A stretch of 57,335 nucleotides of DNA from Wenxinia marina DSM 24838 (GCF_000379485.1 NZ_KB902290.1:1-57335), one strand, 5' to 3'. Shown: positions 39,996 through 48,990, counted from the stretch's first letter. The notes: generated by a model from the sequence alone, not told the origin. Numbers and translations: made by a program.

Positions 39996-41540
39996 ATGAC
40001 CGCCACCACGCGCGCGCCGGCCGACGGCACGGCCCTGGATCTCGACCGCTTTCGCCTGCGCCGGTTCCTCGACGAGCTTGCCGCCGAAGGCGAGCTCGAC
40101 ATCCGGGAGGAGCCGGTCGACCTCGCCGACGTGGCGGCGATCCTGCAATCGAGCGAGAAGGCGGTCCTGTTCCGCCAGGCCGGGCCGGAGAAGCAGGAGC
40201 TGGCCGGCAACGTCGTCGGCTCGCGCGCGCGGCTGGCCCGCGCCTTCGGCGTGCCCGCGGCGGACGTCGCCCGCGAGGTGAAGCGGCGCCTGTCCAACGC
40301 GCCCGAGCTGGTGGAGCTGACCCGCGCCGAGGCGCCGGTGCAGGAGGAGGTGCTGGAGGGCGACGCGGCGGACCTGCTGACGCTGCCGGTCCACCTGCAG
40401 CACGGGCTGGACGGCGCGCCCTACATCTCGGCCACCATCGACTACACCGCCGACCCGGCGACCGGCCGGCGCAATTGCGGGATGCGGCGGCTGATGCTGC
40501 GCGGGCCGCGGACCGCGGGCGTCGACCTGATCGCGCCGTCGGACCTGCGGGTCATGTACATGGCCGCGAGCGCGAGGGGCGAGCGGGTGCCGGTCGCCTA
40601 CGTCGTCGGCTGCCACCCGATCGACATGGTCTCGGCGGTGATGAAGGAGCCGCGGGACGAGCTGGCGCTGATCTCGTCGCTCCGCGGTGCGCCGCTGCCG
40701 GTGGTGAAGTGCGTGACGAACGACCTGATGGTCCCCGCCGACGCCGAGATGGTGATCGAGGGCTACTTCCACGAGGCCGGCTACGTCGAGAAGGAAGGGC
40801 CCTACGGCGAGTACCTGGGCTACTACGGCGGGGTGAAGACGAACCCGGTCTTCCACGTCACCGCGATCACCCGCCGCCGCGACGCGGTGTTCCAGACGGC
40901 GACGATCTCGGGCAACCGCATGGACCTGACCGACACCTCCAACCTGGAGGCGCTGCGGATGGAGATGGCGGTCTGGTCGGCGCTGGAAGGCGTCGCGCGC
41001 CAGCCGGTCGCGGTCTACGCGCCGGTCTCGGCCGGCGGGTCGATGTCGATGCGCTTCTCGATCCGGCCGACCTATCCGGGCGAGGCGCGCTCGGCCCTCT
41101 ATGCCGTGCTCGGCGCGGTAGGGGTGAAGAACGTCTTCGTCATGAACGAGGACATCGACGTGTTCGACGACAAGCAGGTGGAATGGGCCTTCGGGACGCG
41201 GTTCCAGGCGGACCGGGATCTGGTGATCGCGACCGGCGTGCGGCTGTCGCCGCTGGATCCGTCGCTGCACGGGGCGCGGACCGGGGCGAAGGCGGGCTAC
41301 GATCTGACCTGGCCGATGGAGCACGCGGACCGCTGGGAGCTGCAGACCCCGGCGGCGCCGACCTACGAGGGCGCGCGGTTCGACAGCCTGGAGGCGGCGC
41401 TGCGGGACGGGCCGAAGCGGTTCGAGGAGCTGATGGCGGCGACCGGCAGCCGCGACGGGCGCGAGATCGTGCGTGCGCTGGACGGGCTGCGGGGGCAGGG
41501 GCTCGATCGCGACGATCGCGGGCGGTACTTCCTCGGCTGA
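39996..41540 (+). CDS. UbiD-family (prenylated-FMN) decarboxylase (1)
   Basis: A 514-aa UbiD-fold decarboxylase. The catalytic Glu pair is Glu267 and Glu272 in EKEGPYGEYLGYYGG, the active Arg is in NCGMRRLMLRG (about 164-165), and LPVHLQHGLDG and VVKCVTNDLMVPADAE are as in the family. These enzymes use prenylated FMN to decarboxylate or carboxylate aromatic or acrylic acids. UbiX, which makes the cofactor, is not encoded here. It follows marR by 83 bases; GGGAGG precedes the ATG. It is clearly related to 47409-48947. The substrate is likely a hydroxylated benzoate or phthalate, by context only. Confidence 0.88.
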   Translation: MTATTRAPADGTALDLDRFRLRRFLDELAAEGELDIREEPVDLADVAAILQSSEKAVLFRQAGPEKQELAGNVVGSRARLARAFGVPAADVAREVKRRLSNAPELVELTRAEAPVQEEVLEGDAADLLTLPVHLQHGLDGAPYISATIDYTADPATGRRNCGMRRLMLRGPRTAGVDLIAPSDLRVMYMAASARGERVPVAYVVGCHPIDMVSAVMKEPRDELALISSLRGAPLPVVKCVTNDLMVPADAEMVIEGYFHEAGYVEKEGPYGEYLGYYGGVKTNPVFHVTAITRRRDAVFQTATISGNRMDLTDTSNLEALRMEMAVWSALEGVARQPVAVYAPVSAGGSMSMRFSIRPTYPGEARSALYAVLGAVGVKNVFVMNEDIDVFDDKQVEWAFGTRFQADRDLVIATGVRLSPLDPSLHGARTGAKAGYDLTWPMEHADRWELQTPAAPTYEGARFDSLEAALRDGPKRFEELMAATGSRDGREIVRALDGLRGQGLDRDDRGRYFLG

Positions 41541-41601
41541 CGGTGGCTGACGGCGGCTGGCGGTAGACGGCAGAAATTTCGTCGAAATTTCGCCCGGGGG
41601 G

Positions 41602-41872
41602 CAGAACGAAATTCATCGAATTTCGTTCGCGCTCCGGCCGCGGCGTCGGGCGGGGTGGTGGCGTCGCGGTCAGCTCCGGTTCACCAAAGCAGCGCCTGCC
41701 TCGGAGCCACCATCGCCTGATCCTCGCCCTGGCGGCCCCGTCGTCCGGCGTCAAGGAAAATAGCCGTATCCCCGCCCGGAGCGGGCGGGGCCCCTCGGCG
41801 ATTTTCCGTGACCCCGGCCGCCGGGCCCGCCTTCACGGGCTCAGGCGATGGTGGCTCCGAATCAGGGTCTGC
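41602..41872. repeat. Dispersed 271-bp palindromic element, copy B
   Basis: Second copy of the element at 27121-27392, same orientation, one base shorter overall; the 184-bp inverted-repeat part (41689-41872) has exactly the same length. The 32-bp terminal arms are 41689-41720 and 41841-41872. Several substitutions keep or replace base pairs (for example GGAG now pairs fully with CTCC in the outer arms). It again lies between the ends of two convergent genes, filling most of 41541-41906. A further small palindrome, GAAATTT-N5-AAATTTC, precedes it near 41573-41591. Confidence 0.85.
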
Positions 41873-41906
41873 GGCGGGGGCGGGTGCCCCTCCCGGGTGG
41901 CAGGGG

Positions 41907-43109
41907 TCAGGCGCTGATCTGCAGCTGCGTCGCGTCGTACTCGAACAGCCAGTCGTAGCGCATGCGGACCTTCTCGGGCTCCCACTCGCGCTCGACATAT
42001 TCCACCGCGCCCACCGGGTCGGCGAGAGCCTGGTTGTGGAAGCGGTGCAGGTTGGCCTGGCTGCCGCGGACGATGGCGGCGGTACGCTCGTTTCGCAGGC
42101 CCTCGTAGGTCTGCAGCGCGACCTCGGGGTCGTCCGCCGCCTCGAGGCAGCGGGCGAGGATGAGGCCGTCCTCGATCGCCATGATCGCGCCCTGGGCGAG
42201 GAAGGGCAGCGTCGGGTGGCAGGCGTCGCCGAGCAGCGTCACGCGCCCTTCGGTCCATTTCGGCAGCGGCTCGCGCTCCACCAGCGCCCAGCGGAAGGGG
42301 GTGTCGAGCGTGTCGATGATCTCGTGGATCAGCGGGTGCCAGCCGGCGAAGTCCGCCTTGCACTCCTCGATCGTGCCCGCCTCGGTCCAGCTCTCGCTCT
42401 TCCATTCGCGGTTCTCGGTCAGGCCGACGAAGTTCAGCAGCTCGTTGCCGCGGATCGGGTAGGTGATGACGTGGCCGCCGGGGCCGACCCAGTTGGTGCC
42501 GACGGGGCGCTGCAGCTCGGGCGAGAGCCGGTCCATGGGGGCGAGGCCGCGCCAGGCCATGAGGCCGGTGAAGCGCGCCTGCGGCGAGGAGAACATCTGC
42601 GAGCGCAGGCGGGAATGGACGCCGTCGCAGCCGATCAGGACGTCGGCCTCGAAGGAGCGTCCGTCCTCGAGGGTCAGCGTGACGCGCCCGTCGCCCTGGG
42701 TGAAGCCGGCGGCGCGGGCGTTCAGCACCACGGCATCGGGCTTCAGCCGCTTCACGGCCTCGTAGAGGACGCGGTGCAGATCGCCGCGGTGCACCATCCA
42801 GTAGGGCGCGCCGAAGCGGCGGACGGAATCCTGGCCGAGGTCGAACAGCTTCCACCGCTGGCCGGTGTTCCAGATCCGCACTTCCTTGGCCGCGGCATCG
42901 CAGACGATGGGGGCCAGCTCGTCCTCCAGCCCCAGCTCGATCAGCACGCGGCTGCCGTTGGCGGCGATCTGGATGCCGGCGCCCAGCTCCTTCAGCTCGG
43001 GCGCCTGCTCGAACACCGTGACGTCGAAGCCGCGCTGCAACAGCGCGAGCGCCGCGGTGAGGCCGCCGATCCCGGCGCCGGCGATCATGACTTCCGTGCT
43101 GTCGCTCAT
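41907..43109 (-). CDS. FAD-dependent aromatic hydroxylase, 3-hydroxybenzoate 6-hydroxylase/salicylate hydroxylase type
   Basis: A 400-aa class A flavoprotein monooxygenase: GAGIGG at 11-16 for FAD, the DG motif CDGVHSRLR (about 157-165) and GDACHP (about 285-290). The C-terminal MRYDWLFEYDA is typical of 3-hydroxybenzoate 6-hydroxylases, which make gentisate, and of related salicylate hydroxylases. Gentisate is the substrate of the dioxygenase at 4324, so this enzyme may feed that operon. The ATG at 43109 has GGAGGG 8 bases upstream; a GTG at 43127 would overlap that site. It is the last gene of the minus-strand operon from 49.6 kb. Confidence 0.86.
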   Translation of the reverse strand: MSDSTEVMIAGAGIGGLTAALALLQRGFDVTVFEQAPELKELGAGIQIAANGSRVLIELGLEDELAPIVCDAAAKEVRIWNTGQRWKLFDLGQDSVRRFGAPYWMVHRGDLHRVLYEAVKRLKPDAVVLNARAAGFTQGDGRVTLTLEDGRSFEADVLIGCDGVHSRLRSQMFSSPQARFTGLMAWRGLAPMDRLSPELQRPVGTNWVGPGGHVITYPIRGNELLNFVGLTENREWKSESWTEAGTIEECKADFAGWHPLIHEIIDTLDTPFRWALVEREPLPKWTEGRVTLLGDACHPTLPFLAQGAIMAIEDGLILARCLEAADDPEVALQTYEGLRNERTAAIVRGSQANLHRFHNQALADPVGAVEYVEREWEPEKVRMRYDWLFEYDATQLQISA

Positions 43110-43145
43110 CCTGTGGTCCCTCCGCACGTCTCCATTCTACTGGAG

Positions 43146-43166
43146 GCAGTATTGTATGTTAATATC
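43146..43166 (-). promoter_or_regulatory. AT-rich internal promoter/operator before the hydroxylase
   Basis: A 20-base AT-rich patch (TATT-N7-AATA symmetry, containing TTGTAT) in the 55-bp gap between the hydrolase stop and the hydroxylase start. On the minus strand it offers TACAAT as a -10 box. It may allow separate expression of the hydroxylase. Confidence 0.3.
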
Positions 43167-44346
43167 AAACCCGGTCGCCCGCGAGGCCATGGCGGTCCAG
43201 CCACTCCTCGACGGTGGCGATGCACTCGGCGAGGAGGCCCGGCTGGCCGAGGTAGTAGTGCGTGGCCGCGGGGATCTCGTGGTAGCTGGCGTCCAGCGTG
43301 GCGAGCGCGGCGCGGATCGCCGGGTTGTGGGTCGCGGGCACCGCGTCGTCGGCGCCGTTCACGATCTGCAGGACCGGCGTGCGGTGGATGCGCGCGGCGT
43401 TCAGCGGGCCCTTGGCGTTCGACAGGTCGTAGCTCCACTGGCTGAGCCAGGAGCGCAGGGTCGAATAGCGGGCGAGACCGACGGGGCCGACGTTCACCGT
43501 GCGCGGGTCGCCCATGTAGGTCCAGCCGGGCTTGCGGCCGTTGGGGTCGAGCGTGGGGTCGAGCCAGCGGACGTCGCACATCGTGCGGTGGGTGACGAAG
43601 GCGCGCTCCACCTCGGCCGTGTCGCGGCGGCGCAGATCCTCGAGCAGCTGCTGCGCCCAGGCGGTGATGCGCCGGTTGCGCGCCACCTGCGCCTCGCGGA
43701 AGCGGCGGACGAAGCCGGCGGAGTAGGGGGGCTGGTGGGGGCAGTCGGCGGCGTAGATGTCGAACTCGGGGTCGCGCCGGTCGGGATCGGTCTCGTCGAG
43801 GACGGAGGGGTCCAGCCATTCGGTCAGCGTCTCGGCCCGGCTGAGGTGGGCGGCGATGAAGATGACGCCGTCGGCGGGCTGCAGGCCCGCGGTGGTCAGG
43901 TCCACGGGATCGCCGGCGGGGGAGTGGGTGATCGACGGGCTCTCGGCCTCGGCCTGGTAAAAGAGGGACAACGAGCCGCCGCCGGACCAGCCGACGAGGA
44001 CGACCTTCTCGTAGCCCAGCGTCTCGCGGGCGTGGCGCATCCAGGCGCCGAGGTCGAGGGCGACCTTCTCCATGATGAGCGCGCTGTCGTTGCGGGCGTA
44101 ACGGCTGGCGGCGCACAGGACGTGGTAGCCGGCATCGGCCAGCGCCATCGGCATCGGCAACAGCTGCAGCGTCGAGGTCGGGTGCATGAAGATCAGCACC
44201 GTCCGGGACGGCGTGTCGCCGGCGAGGAGCTGCCCCTCGAGGTTCACCTTGCCGGAATTGCCGGCGAAGCCGTACACCTCGGTCGCCTTGGTCGTCTCGG
44301 CGAACGAGACGATCTGCAGGCTGCGCCGCCAGTCGGTCTTGGTCAT
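43165..44346 (-). CDS. Alpha/beta hydrolase (3)
   Basis: A 393-aa alpha/beta hydrolase, longer than the other two in the window. The nucleophile is Ser121 in GWSGGGSLSLFY, the oxyanion segment FMHPTST at about 53-59, the acid lies near VNGADDAVPA, and the histidine is in ATHYYLGQPG. An insert of about 130 residues between the Ser and Asp regions forms a large cap (RRFREAQVARNRRI...). It has no signal peptide. It follows the TAXI binding-protein gene with a hairpin between them. An ester or amide of an imported aromatic acid is a possible substrate (inference). Confidence 0.83.
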   Translation of the reverse strand: MTKTDWRRSLQIVSFAETTKATEVYGFAGNSGKVNLEGQLLAGDTPSRTVLIFMHPTSTLQLLPMPMALADAGYHVLCAASRYARNDSALIMEKVALDLGAWMRHARETLGYEKVVLVGWSGGGSLSLFYQAEAESPSITHSPAGDPVDLTTAGLQPADGVIFIAAHLSRAETLTEWLDPSVLDETDPDRRDPEFDIYAADCPHQPPYSAGFVRRFREAQVARNRRITAWAQQLLEDLRRRDTAEVERAFVTHRTMCDVRWLDPTLDPNGRKPGWTYMGDPRTVNVGPVGLARYSTLRSWLSQWSYDLSNAKGPLNAARIHRTPVLQIVNGADDAVPATHNPAIRAALATLDASYHEIPAATHYYLGQPGLLAECIATVEEWLDRHGLAGDRV

Positions 44347-44368
44347 GTGGTCTGCCCGTCCCTCGTTG

Positions 44369-44396
44369 GGCGGGCCCGGCCGGGGCCGGACCCGCC
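44369..44396 (-). terminator. Intercistronic hairpin after the TAXI binding-protein gene
   Basis: A 13-bp stem with 12 pairs (GGCGGGCCCGGCC / GGCCGGACCCGCC) around GG, 9 bases after the binding-protein stop on the minus strand. It has no T-run and probably works like the hairpin after tctC. Confidence 0.55.
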
Positions 44397-44405
44397 GGTC
44401 GTTCC

Positions 44406-45410
44406 TTACTCGGTCCCGCCGGCCAGCAGCGCGTCCTGGCGCGCCTGGTCCTCGTCCGTCCACATGCCCTGCTCCTTGTAGAAGGCGATGGCGGCGTCGT
44501 GGTACGGGATCACCGGGGCGGAGGTGACGGCCGCCTCGGGGGTGAAGCCGGCGAGGCTGGGATGCACGCCCTGCAGTTCCTCGCCCGCGGCGAGCATGCC
44601 CTCGAGCAGCGCGGTCACGGTGGCGTCGTCGACGTCGGCGTTCGCCACGACGTAGGTGTCGTAGCTGAGCAGGTTGGTGTCGCCGATCACGCCGGGCGCG
44701 GCGCCGTCGGGCGCGGTGGAGATGCGGGCGCCCGGGAACACGTACTCCTGGAAGATCGCCTCGTTCTCGGGCGTGTTCGGCACCGACAGGTAGCGCACGC
44801 CGATCTGGCTGTCCGCCTCGCGGGCGCGGGGCTGGCCGACCGAGGCCCAGGTGGCGTCGAGCCGGTCGGCGACCAGCGCATCGATGCCGTCGTTGGCGCC
44901 GGTCACCGGCACCGGGGTCACGTCGTCCCAGGTCAGCCCCTGCGTCGTCAGCGTCGCCAGCAGCGAGTTGCCGATCGACAGGTGCCCGCCGAAGTCGGAC
45001 GAGATGCGGGCGCCGGCGAGGTCCTCGTAGCTCTGGATCGGGCCGTCGGCGCGGACCAGCATGCCGAGCTGCAGCGACGCGTCGCCCGAGCGGATCAGGC
45101 GCAGGTTGGTGTAGGCGGTCTCGGCCTCGTTCTCGCCGGAATAGGCCTGGTAGGCGCTGTTCGCGCTCATCACGCCGGTCGCGACCTCGCCGGTATCCAC
45201 CACCGGCGCCCAGGCGGCGGGGCCGGCATAGGTGCGGACGATCACGTTGACGTCCGAGTTCTGGCTCACCGCGTTGGCGATGGCGCTGCCGACGGTGTTG
45301 AAGGTGGTGCCGGGCTGGTCGGTCGCCATCGCGATGGTCTGCGCGGCGGCGCCGACGGGCAGGGCCGTGAGGGCCAGCGCGGCGGCGAGGCTCCTGAGAT
45401 CGGTGGTCAT
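44406..45410 (-). CDS. TAXI-family TRAP transporter solute-binding protein
   Basis: A 334-aa periplasmic protein with a signal peptide ending at about Ala23 (PVGAAA-QTIAMATDQPG). The family pattern is present: GTTFNTVGSAIANAVSQN, VDTGEVATGVMSANSAYQAY, and VPVTGANDGIDALVADRLDATWAS. TAXI proteins work with fused DctQM permeases, and the gene just upstream encodes one, with an ATGA overlap. The ligand is not readable; the neighbouring UbiD and hydroxylase suggest an aromatic or other carboxylate. Start ATG at 45410. Confidence 0.9.
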   Translation of the reverse strand: MTTDLRSLAAALALTALPVGAAAQTIAMATDQPGTTFNTVGSAIANAVSQNSDVNVIVRTYAGPAAWAPVVDTGEVATGVMSANSAYQAYSGENEAETAYTNLRLIRSGDASLQLGMLVRADGPIQSYEDLAGARISSDFGGHLSIGNSLLATLTTQGLTWDDVTPVPVTGANDGIDALVADRLDATWASVGQPRAREADSQIGVRYLSVPNTPENEAIFQEYVFPGARISTAPDGAAPGVIGDTNLLSYDTYVVANADVDDATVTALLEGMLAAGEELQGVHPSLAGFTPEAAVTSAPVIPYHDAAIAFYKEQGMWTDEDQARQDALLAGGTE

Positions 45411-47416
45411 GTCGTCCTCCCTGTGACGGTTGTGGTCGTGGCGGGGGCCGGCCCGTCGCGGCGCGCCGCGATCCAGGTGCCGGCGGTCATCAGCGCGAGG
45501 CCGGCGAGGCCGACGACGTTCGCGATCAGCGTGGCGGTGCCGACGAACGGCGACAGCATCGCGGCGAGTCCGAGCGCGATGAACAGCGCGCGCGGCACGA
45601 GGCCGAGCGGGCGGAAGAGGAAGCCGACGAGGCCGGCGGCGATCGCGGCGACGCCGATGCAGGCGGTGCCGAAGGCGAGCGCGACCTGCACCGGCCCGCC
45701 CTGCATGAGCAGACCCGGGCTCCACGGGAACACGAAGGGCAGAAGGTACGCGGCGATGCCGTAGCGCATGCCCGCGATGGCCGTCGGCCAGAACGGGGCG
45801 CGGGCGATGGAGGCGGCGGTGAAGGTCGCGAAGCACACCGGCGGCGTGATCATCGACAGCATGCCCATGTAGAAGATGAACATGTGCGCGGCGAGCCGGT
45901 CGACGCCCAGCTGCACAAGCGCCGGCGCCACCAGGACTGCGAGCATCGTGTAGATCACCGCCGTCGGCAGGGCCATCCCGAGGATGACGCAGACGAGGCC
46001 GGTCATGACGAGGATCAGGATCACCTCGTCGCCGGCGAGCGCCAGCAGGATCGACGACATCGAGAAGCCGAGGCCGGACAGCTGGATCGCGCCGATCACC
46101 ACGCCCGCGATGGCGGTGAGGACGAGGATGTTCGCGACCGTCTGTCCGGTGGAGACGACCGCGTTCCACAGGACCCGCAGGCCGGGACGGGCGCTGGGGG
46201 TGATGAGGCCCATCACGAGCGCGGTCCCGGCGGCGGCGAGGCCGGCGCGGCCGGGCGACCAGTAGGCGAACATGATCGTCCAGATCAGCACAGCGAGCGG
46301 CACCAGCAGAAGGTGCAGCCGGCGCAGCGTCGGCGCCCAGCGGGGCAGCGCCTCGCGCGGGACGCCCTTGAGGCCCCGGGCCGCCGCCTCGAGATCCACC
46401 TGCACGAACACCGCGACGTAGTAGAGGATCGCGGGCAGCAGGGCGGCGAGAACGACGGTGGAGTAGGGGATCGACAGGAAGTCGGCCATCAGGAACGCCG
46501 TGATGCCCATGACCGGCGGCATGATCTGCCCGCCGGTGGAGGCGACCGCCTCGATCGCGGCGGCGTGCTGGCGGGGATAGCCCGCCTTCTCCATCATCGG
46601 GATCGAGATTGGGCCGACGATGGCGACGTTCGACACCGCGCTGCCCGAGACGGTGCCGAACAGCGTCGAGGCGCCGACCGACACCTTGGCCGGCCCGCCG
46701 CGGAAGCGGCCCATGCCCAGCATCGCGAGGTCGGTGATGAAGGTGTCGCCCTTCACCGCCTTCAGGATCGCGCCGAACAGGATGAAGGTCGCGATCGTGT
46801 TCGCCGCGACGTTCAGCGGCGTGCCGAGGATCGAGTTGGTGTCGAGGTAGACGTAGACCGCGATCCTCTCCCAGCTCGACGGCGGAACGGCGAAGACGCC
46901 GGGCATCAGGTCGCCGAAACGGGCGTAGAGGATGAAGAACAGCGCCACGACGACCAGCGTCCAGCCGATCAGCCGGCGCGTCGCCTCGGCGATCAGCGCG
47001 ACGGCGAGGACGCCGAGGCCGATGCGCAGCGGCTCCAGCGACGACAGCTCGTGCACCAGGGTACGGAAGTTGACGACGACGTAGCCGGTCACGACCAGCG
47101 CGCCGGCCGCCAGGATCCAGTCGTGGACGGGCACCCGGTCGCCCGGCTCGGCGGTGCGGGCCTTCACGTTCAGGAACGTCGCGGCGAGGCCGAGGCCCAG
47201 CATCGCGGCGAGGAACTGCTCGTTGAAGATCAGGACGCCGACGTAGTGCTGCGCCTCCACCGCCCAGAGGGCGGCGGCGAGGACCGGCAGGACGAAGGCG
47301 GCCTGGCCGATGCCGCGGGACAGCCCCGACAGGCGCCGGATCCGGCCGGCATCGCCCTCTTCCTCGGCCCCCGCGACGCGGGAGGCCTGCGCTTCGGTGG
47401 TGCCGAGATCACTCAT
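45407..47416 (-). CDS. TRAP transporter fused permease (4TM/12TM, DctQM type)
   Basis: A 669-aa membrane protein with about 17-18 hydrophobic segments. The N-terminal 4-helix DctQ-like part covers about residues 25-195, and the DctM-like part follows, with FGTVSGSAVSNVAIVGPISIPMMEKAGYPRQHAAAIEAVASTGG (written here only as the region near residues 250-300, where GSAVSNV and STGGQIMPPVMG are the key motifs), GMALPTAVIYTMLA and MITPPVCFATF. This fusion is the usual partner of TAXI binding proteins. It overlaps the UbiD gene upstream by 8 bases and the binding-protein gene by 4. Confidence 0.92.
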   Translation of the reverse strand: MSDLGTTEAQASRVAGAEEEGDAGRIRRLSGLSRGIGQAAFVLPVLAAALWAVEAQHYVGVLIFNEQFLAAMLGLGLAATFLNVKARTAEPGDRVPVHDWILAAGALVVTGYVVVNFRTLVHELSSLEPLRIGLGVLAVALIAEATRRLIGWTLVVVALFFILYARFGDLMPGVFAVPPSSWERIAVYVYLDTNSILGTPLNVAANTIATFILFGAILKAVKGDTFITDLAMLGMGRFRGGPAKVSVGASTLFGTVSGSAVSNVAIVGPISIPMMEKAGYPRQHAAAIEAVASTGGQIMPPVMGITAFLMADFLSIPYSTVVLAALLPAILYYVAVFVQVDLEAAARGLKGVPREALPRWAPTLRRLHLLLVPLAVLIWTIMFAYWSPGRAGLAAAGTALVMGLITPSARPGLRVLWNAVVSTGQTVANILVLTAIAGVVIGAIQLSGLGFSMSSILLALAGDEVILILVMTGLVCVILGMALPTAVIYTMLAVLVAPALVQLGVDRLAAHMFIFYMGMLSMITPPVCFATFTAASIARAPFWPTAIAGMRYGIAAYLLPFVFPWSPGLLMQGGPVQVALAFGTACIGVAAIAAGLVGFLFRPLGLVPRALFIALGLAAMLSPFVGTATLIANVVGLAGLALMTAGTWIAARRDGPAPATTTTVTGRTT

Positions 47417-48947
47417 CGCCGTTCGTCCACAACCCGTCGGCCGTCCGGCCGAGCCGTCCCTCCGCCCGGAGGCGGTCGAACACCTCCAGGATCTCGCGCC
47501 CGTCGCGGGTGCCGATGGCGACCATCAGCGCCTCGTACGTCTTGGGCCCGTCCGCCAGCGCCGCCTCGACGCTGTCGAAGGCTCCGCCCTCCCAGGTCGG
47601 CGCCTTGGGGATCCGCGCCTCCAGCGAGGCGGCGACGTCGGGCGGCATGGTGCAGTCGAATCCGGCCTTGGAGCCGGTCCGTGCCCCCGCAAGCGAGGGG
47701 TCGAGGGGCAGGGTGCGCAGCCCGTCCATCAGGACGAGGTCGCGCCCCGCCTGGAATCGCGTCGCCAGCGCCCAGTCGCACTGCCGGTCCGAGAAGATGT
47801 CGATGTCGGGATCGTAGACGAAGACGTGCTTGACGTTCGCCAGCGCGCCGAAGGCGGCGGCGATGGCGTTGCGCGCCTCGCCCGGCACCCGCTGGCGCAT
47901 CGAGACGCGCACGTTGAACATGCCGCCCGAGGCGGTGGTCGCGTGCACGTTCAATGGCTCGCGGATCGCCGTCTCCAGCGCCCGCCAGATCGCCACCTCG
48001 GTCCGCAGCGCGATCAGCTGCGCGCTGTCCGTCGTCTCCATGTCGCGGCCGGCGATGGTCGAGGTCTGGAAGATCGCGTCGCGCCGGTGCGTCACGGCGG
48101 TCAGGTGGAAGACCGGGTTGCGCTTGACCCCGCCGTAGTAGCCGAGGAACTCGCCGTAGGGTCCCTCCGCCTCCACGTGGCCGGCGGGGTCGAGGTAGCC
48201 TTCCAGCACGTATTCCGCGTCGGCGGGAACCATCAGGTCGTTGGTCACGCACTTCACCACCGGCAGCGGCCCGTCGCGGAGCGAGGCGATCAGCCCCACC
48301 TCGTCGCGCGGGATCCGCATGGTGGCGGCGATGTGGTCGACCGGGTGGCTGCCGACGACGAAAGCGACGGGCAGCGGCTGGCCCGTCTTCGCGACCTTCT
48401 CGTACAGCGCCTTGAGGTCGCTGGGAGAGACGAGATCGACCCCCGCCTCGCGCCGCCCGCGCAGCATCAGGCGGCGGATGCCGACGTTGGTGAGGCCGGT
48501 GTCGGGATCGGCCGCCACGTCCATCGCGGACGAGATGTAGAGGCCGCCGTCCATGCCGTGCTGCAGGTGGACGGGCAGGGCGGCGAAGTCCGCCTCCTCG
48601 CCCTGGAGCACGACCTGCTGCACCGGGGCGGCGTCGCGCGGGATCTCGGCGGTGCCGGGACTGCGGGTCAGCCGATCGAGCACCGTCGGCAGCAGGTTCG
48701 GCACGTCGGTGTCGAAGGCCATCGCGATCCGGGCGCGGCTGCCGGCGAGGTTGCCGATCAGCGGCGCGCCGCCGGCATCTTCGAACAGGACGGCCTTCGG
48801 ATTGCCCTCCAGCGCCGCGGCCACGTCGCCGAGCGCGGTCGCTCCTTCCCGCACCTCCAGCTCCCCGGTCGCCGCGAGGCGGCCCAGAAAGGGGCGCAAG
48901 GCAAAGCGGTCGAGGCCGCCGGTATCGACGTCGTGCGCGGTATCCAT
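47409..48947 (-). CDS. UbiD-family (prenylated-FMN) decarboxylase (2)
   Basis: A 512-aa UbiD-fold decarboxylase, colinear with the one at 39996. Glu261 and Glu266 lie in EAEGPYGEFLGYYGG, the Arg in VGIRRLMLRGR; LPVHLQHGMDG and VVKCVTNDLMVPADAE are shared with copy 1. It is followed by the TRAP transporter (8-base overlap), so uptake and decarboxylation are co-expressed, and the transported acid may be the direct substrate (inference). GGGAGG precedes the ATG. No ubiX is seen in the window, so prenylated FMN must come from elsewhere in the genome. Confidence 0.88.
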   Translation of the reverse strand: MDTAHDVDTGGLDRFALRPFLGRLAATGELEVREGATALGDVAAALEGNPKAVLFEDAGGAPLIGNLAGSRARIAMAFDTDVPNLLPTVLDRLTRSPGTAEIPRDAAPVQQVVLQGEEADFAALPVHLQHGMDGGLYISSAMDVAADPDTGLTNVGIRRLMLRGRREAGVDLVSPSDLKALYEKVAKTGQPLPVAFVVGSHPVDHIAATMRIPRDEVGLIASLRDGPLPVVKCVTNDLMVPADAEYVLEGYLDPAGHVEAEGPYGEFLGYYGGVKRNPVFHLTAVTHRRDAIFQTSTIAGRDMETTDSAQLIALRTEVAIWRALETAIREPLNVHATTASGGMFNVRVSMRQRVPGEARNAIAAAFGALANVKHVFVYDPDIDIFSDRQCDWALATRFQAGRDLVLMDGLRTLPLDPSLAGARTGSKAGFDCTMPPDVAASLEARIPKAPTWEGGAFDSVEAALADGPKTYEALMVAIGTRDGREILEVFDRLRAEGRLGRTADGLWTNGDE

Positions 48948-48971
48948 GATCCTCCCGGCGATGGATTTGTC

Positions 48972-48990
48972 TTTATCACATCGCGTTTGA
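48972..48990. promoter_or_regulatory. Motif shared with the other UbiD promoter
   Basis: TTATCACATCGCGTTTGA, 26 bases upstream of the UbiD (2) start. Its last 11 bases are identical to 39930-39940, upstream of UbiD (1). On the minus strand it reads CGCGATGTGATAA, against CGCGATGTATAA at 39919. Confidence 0.4.
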
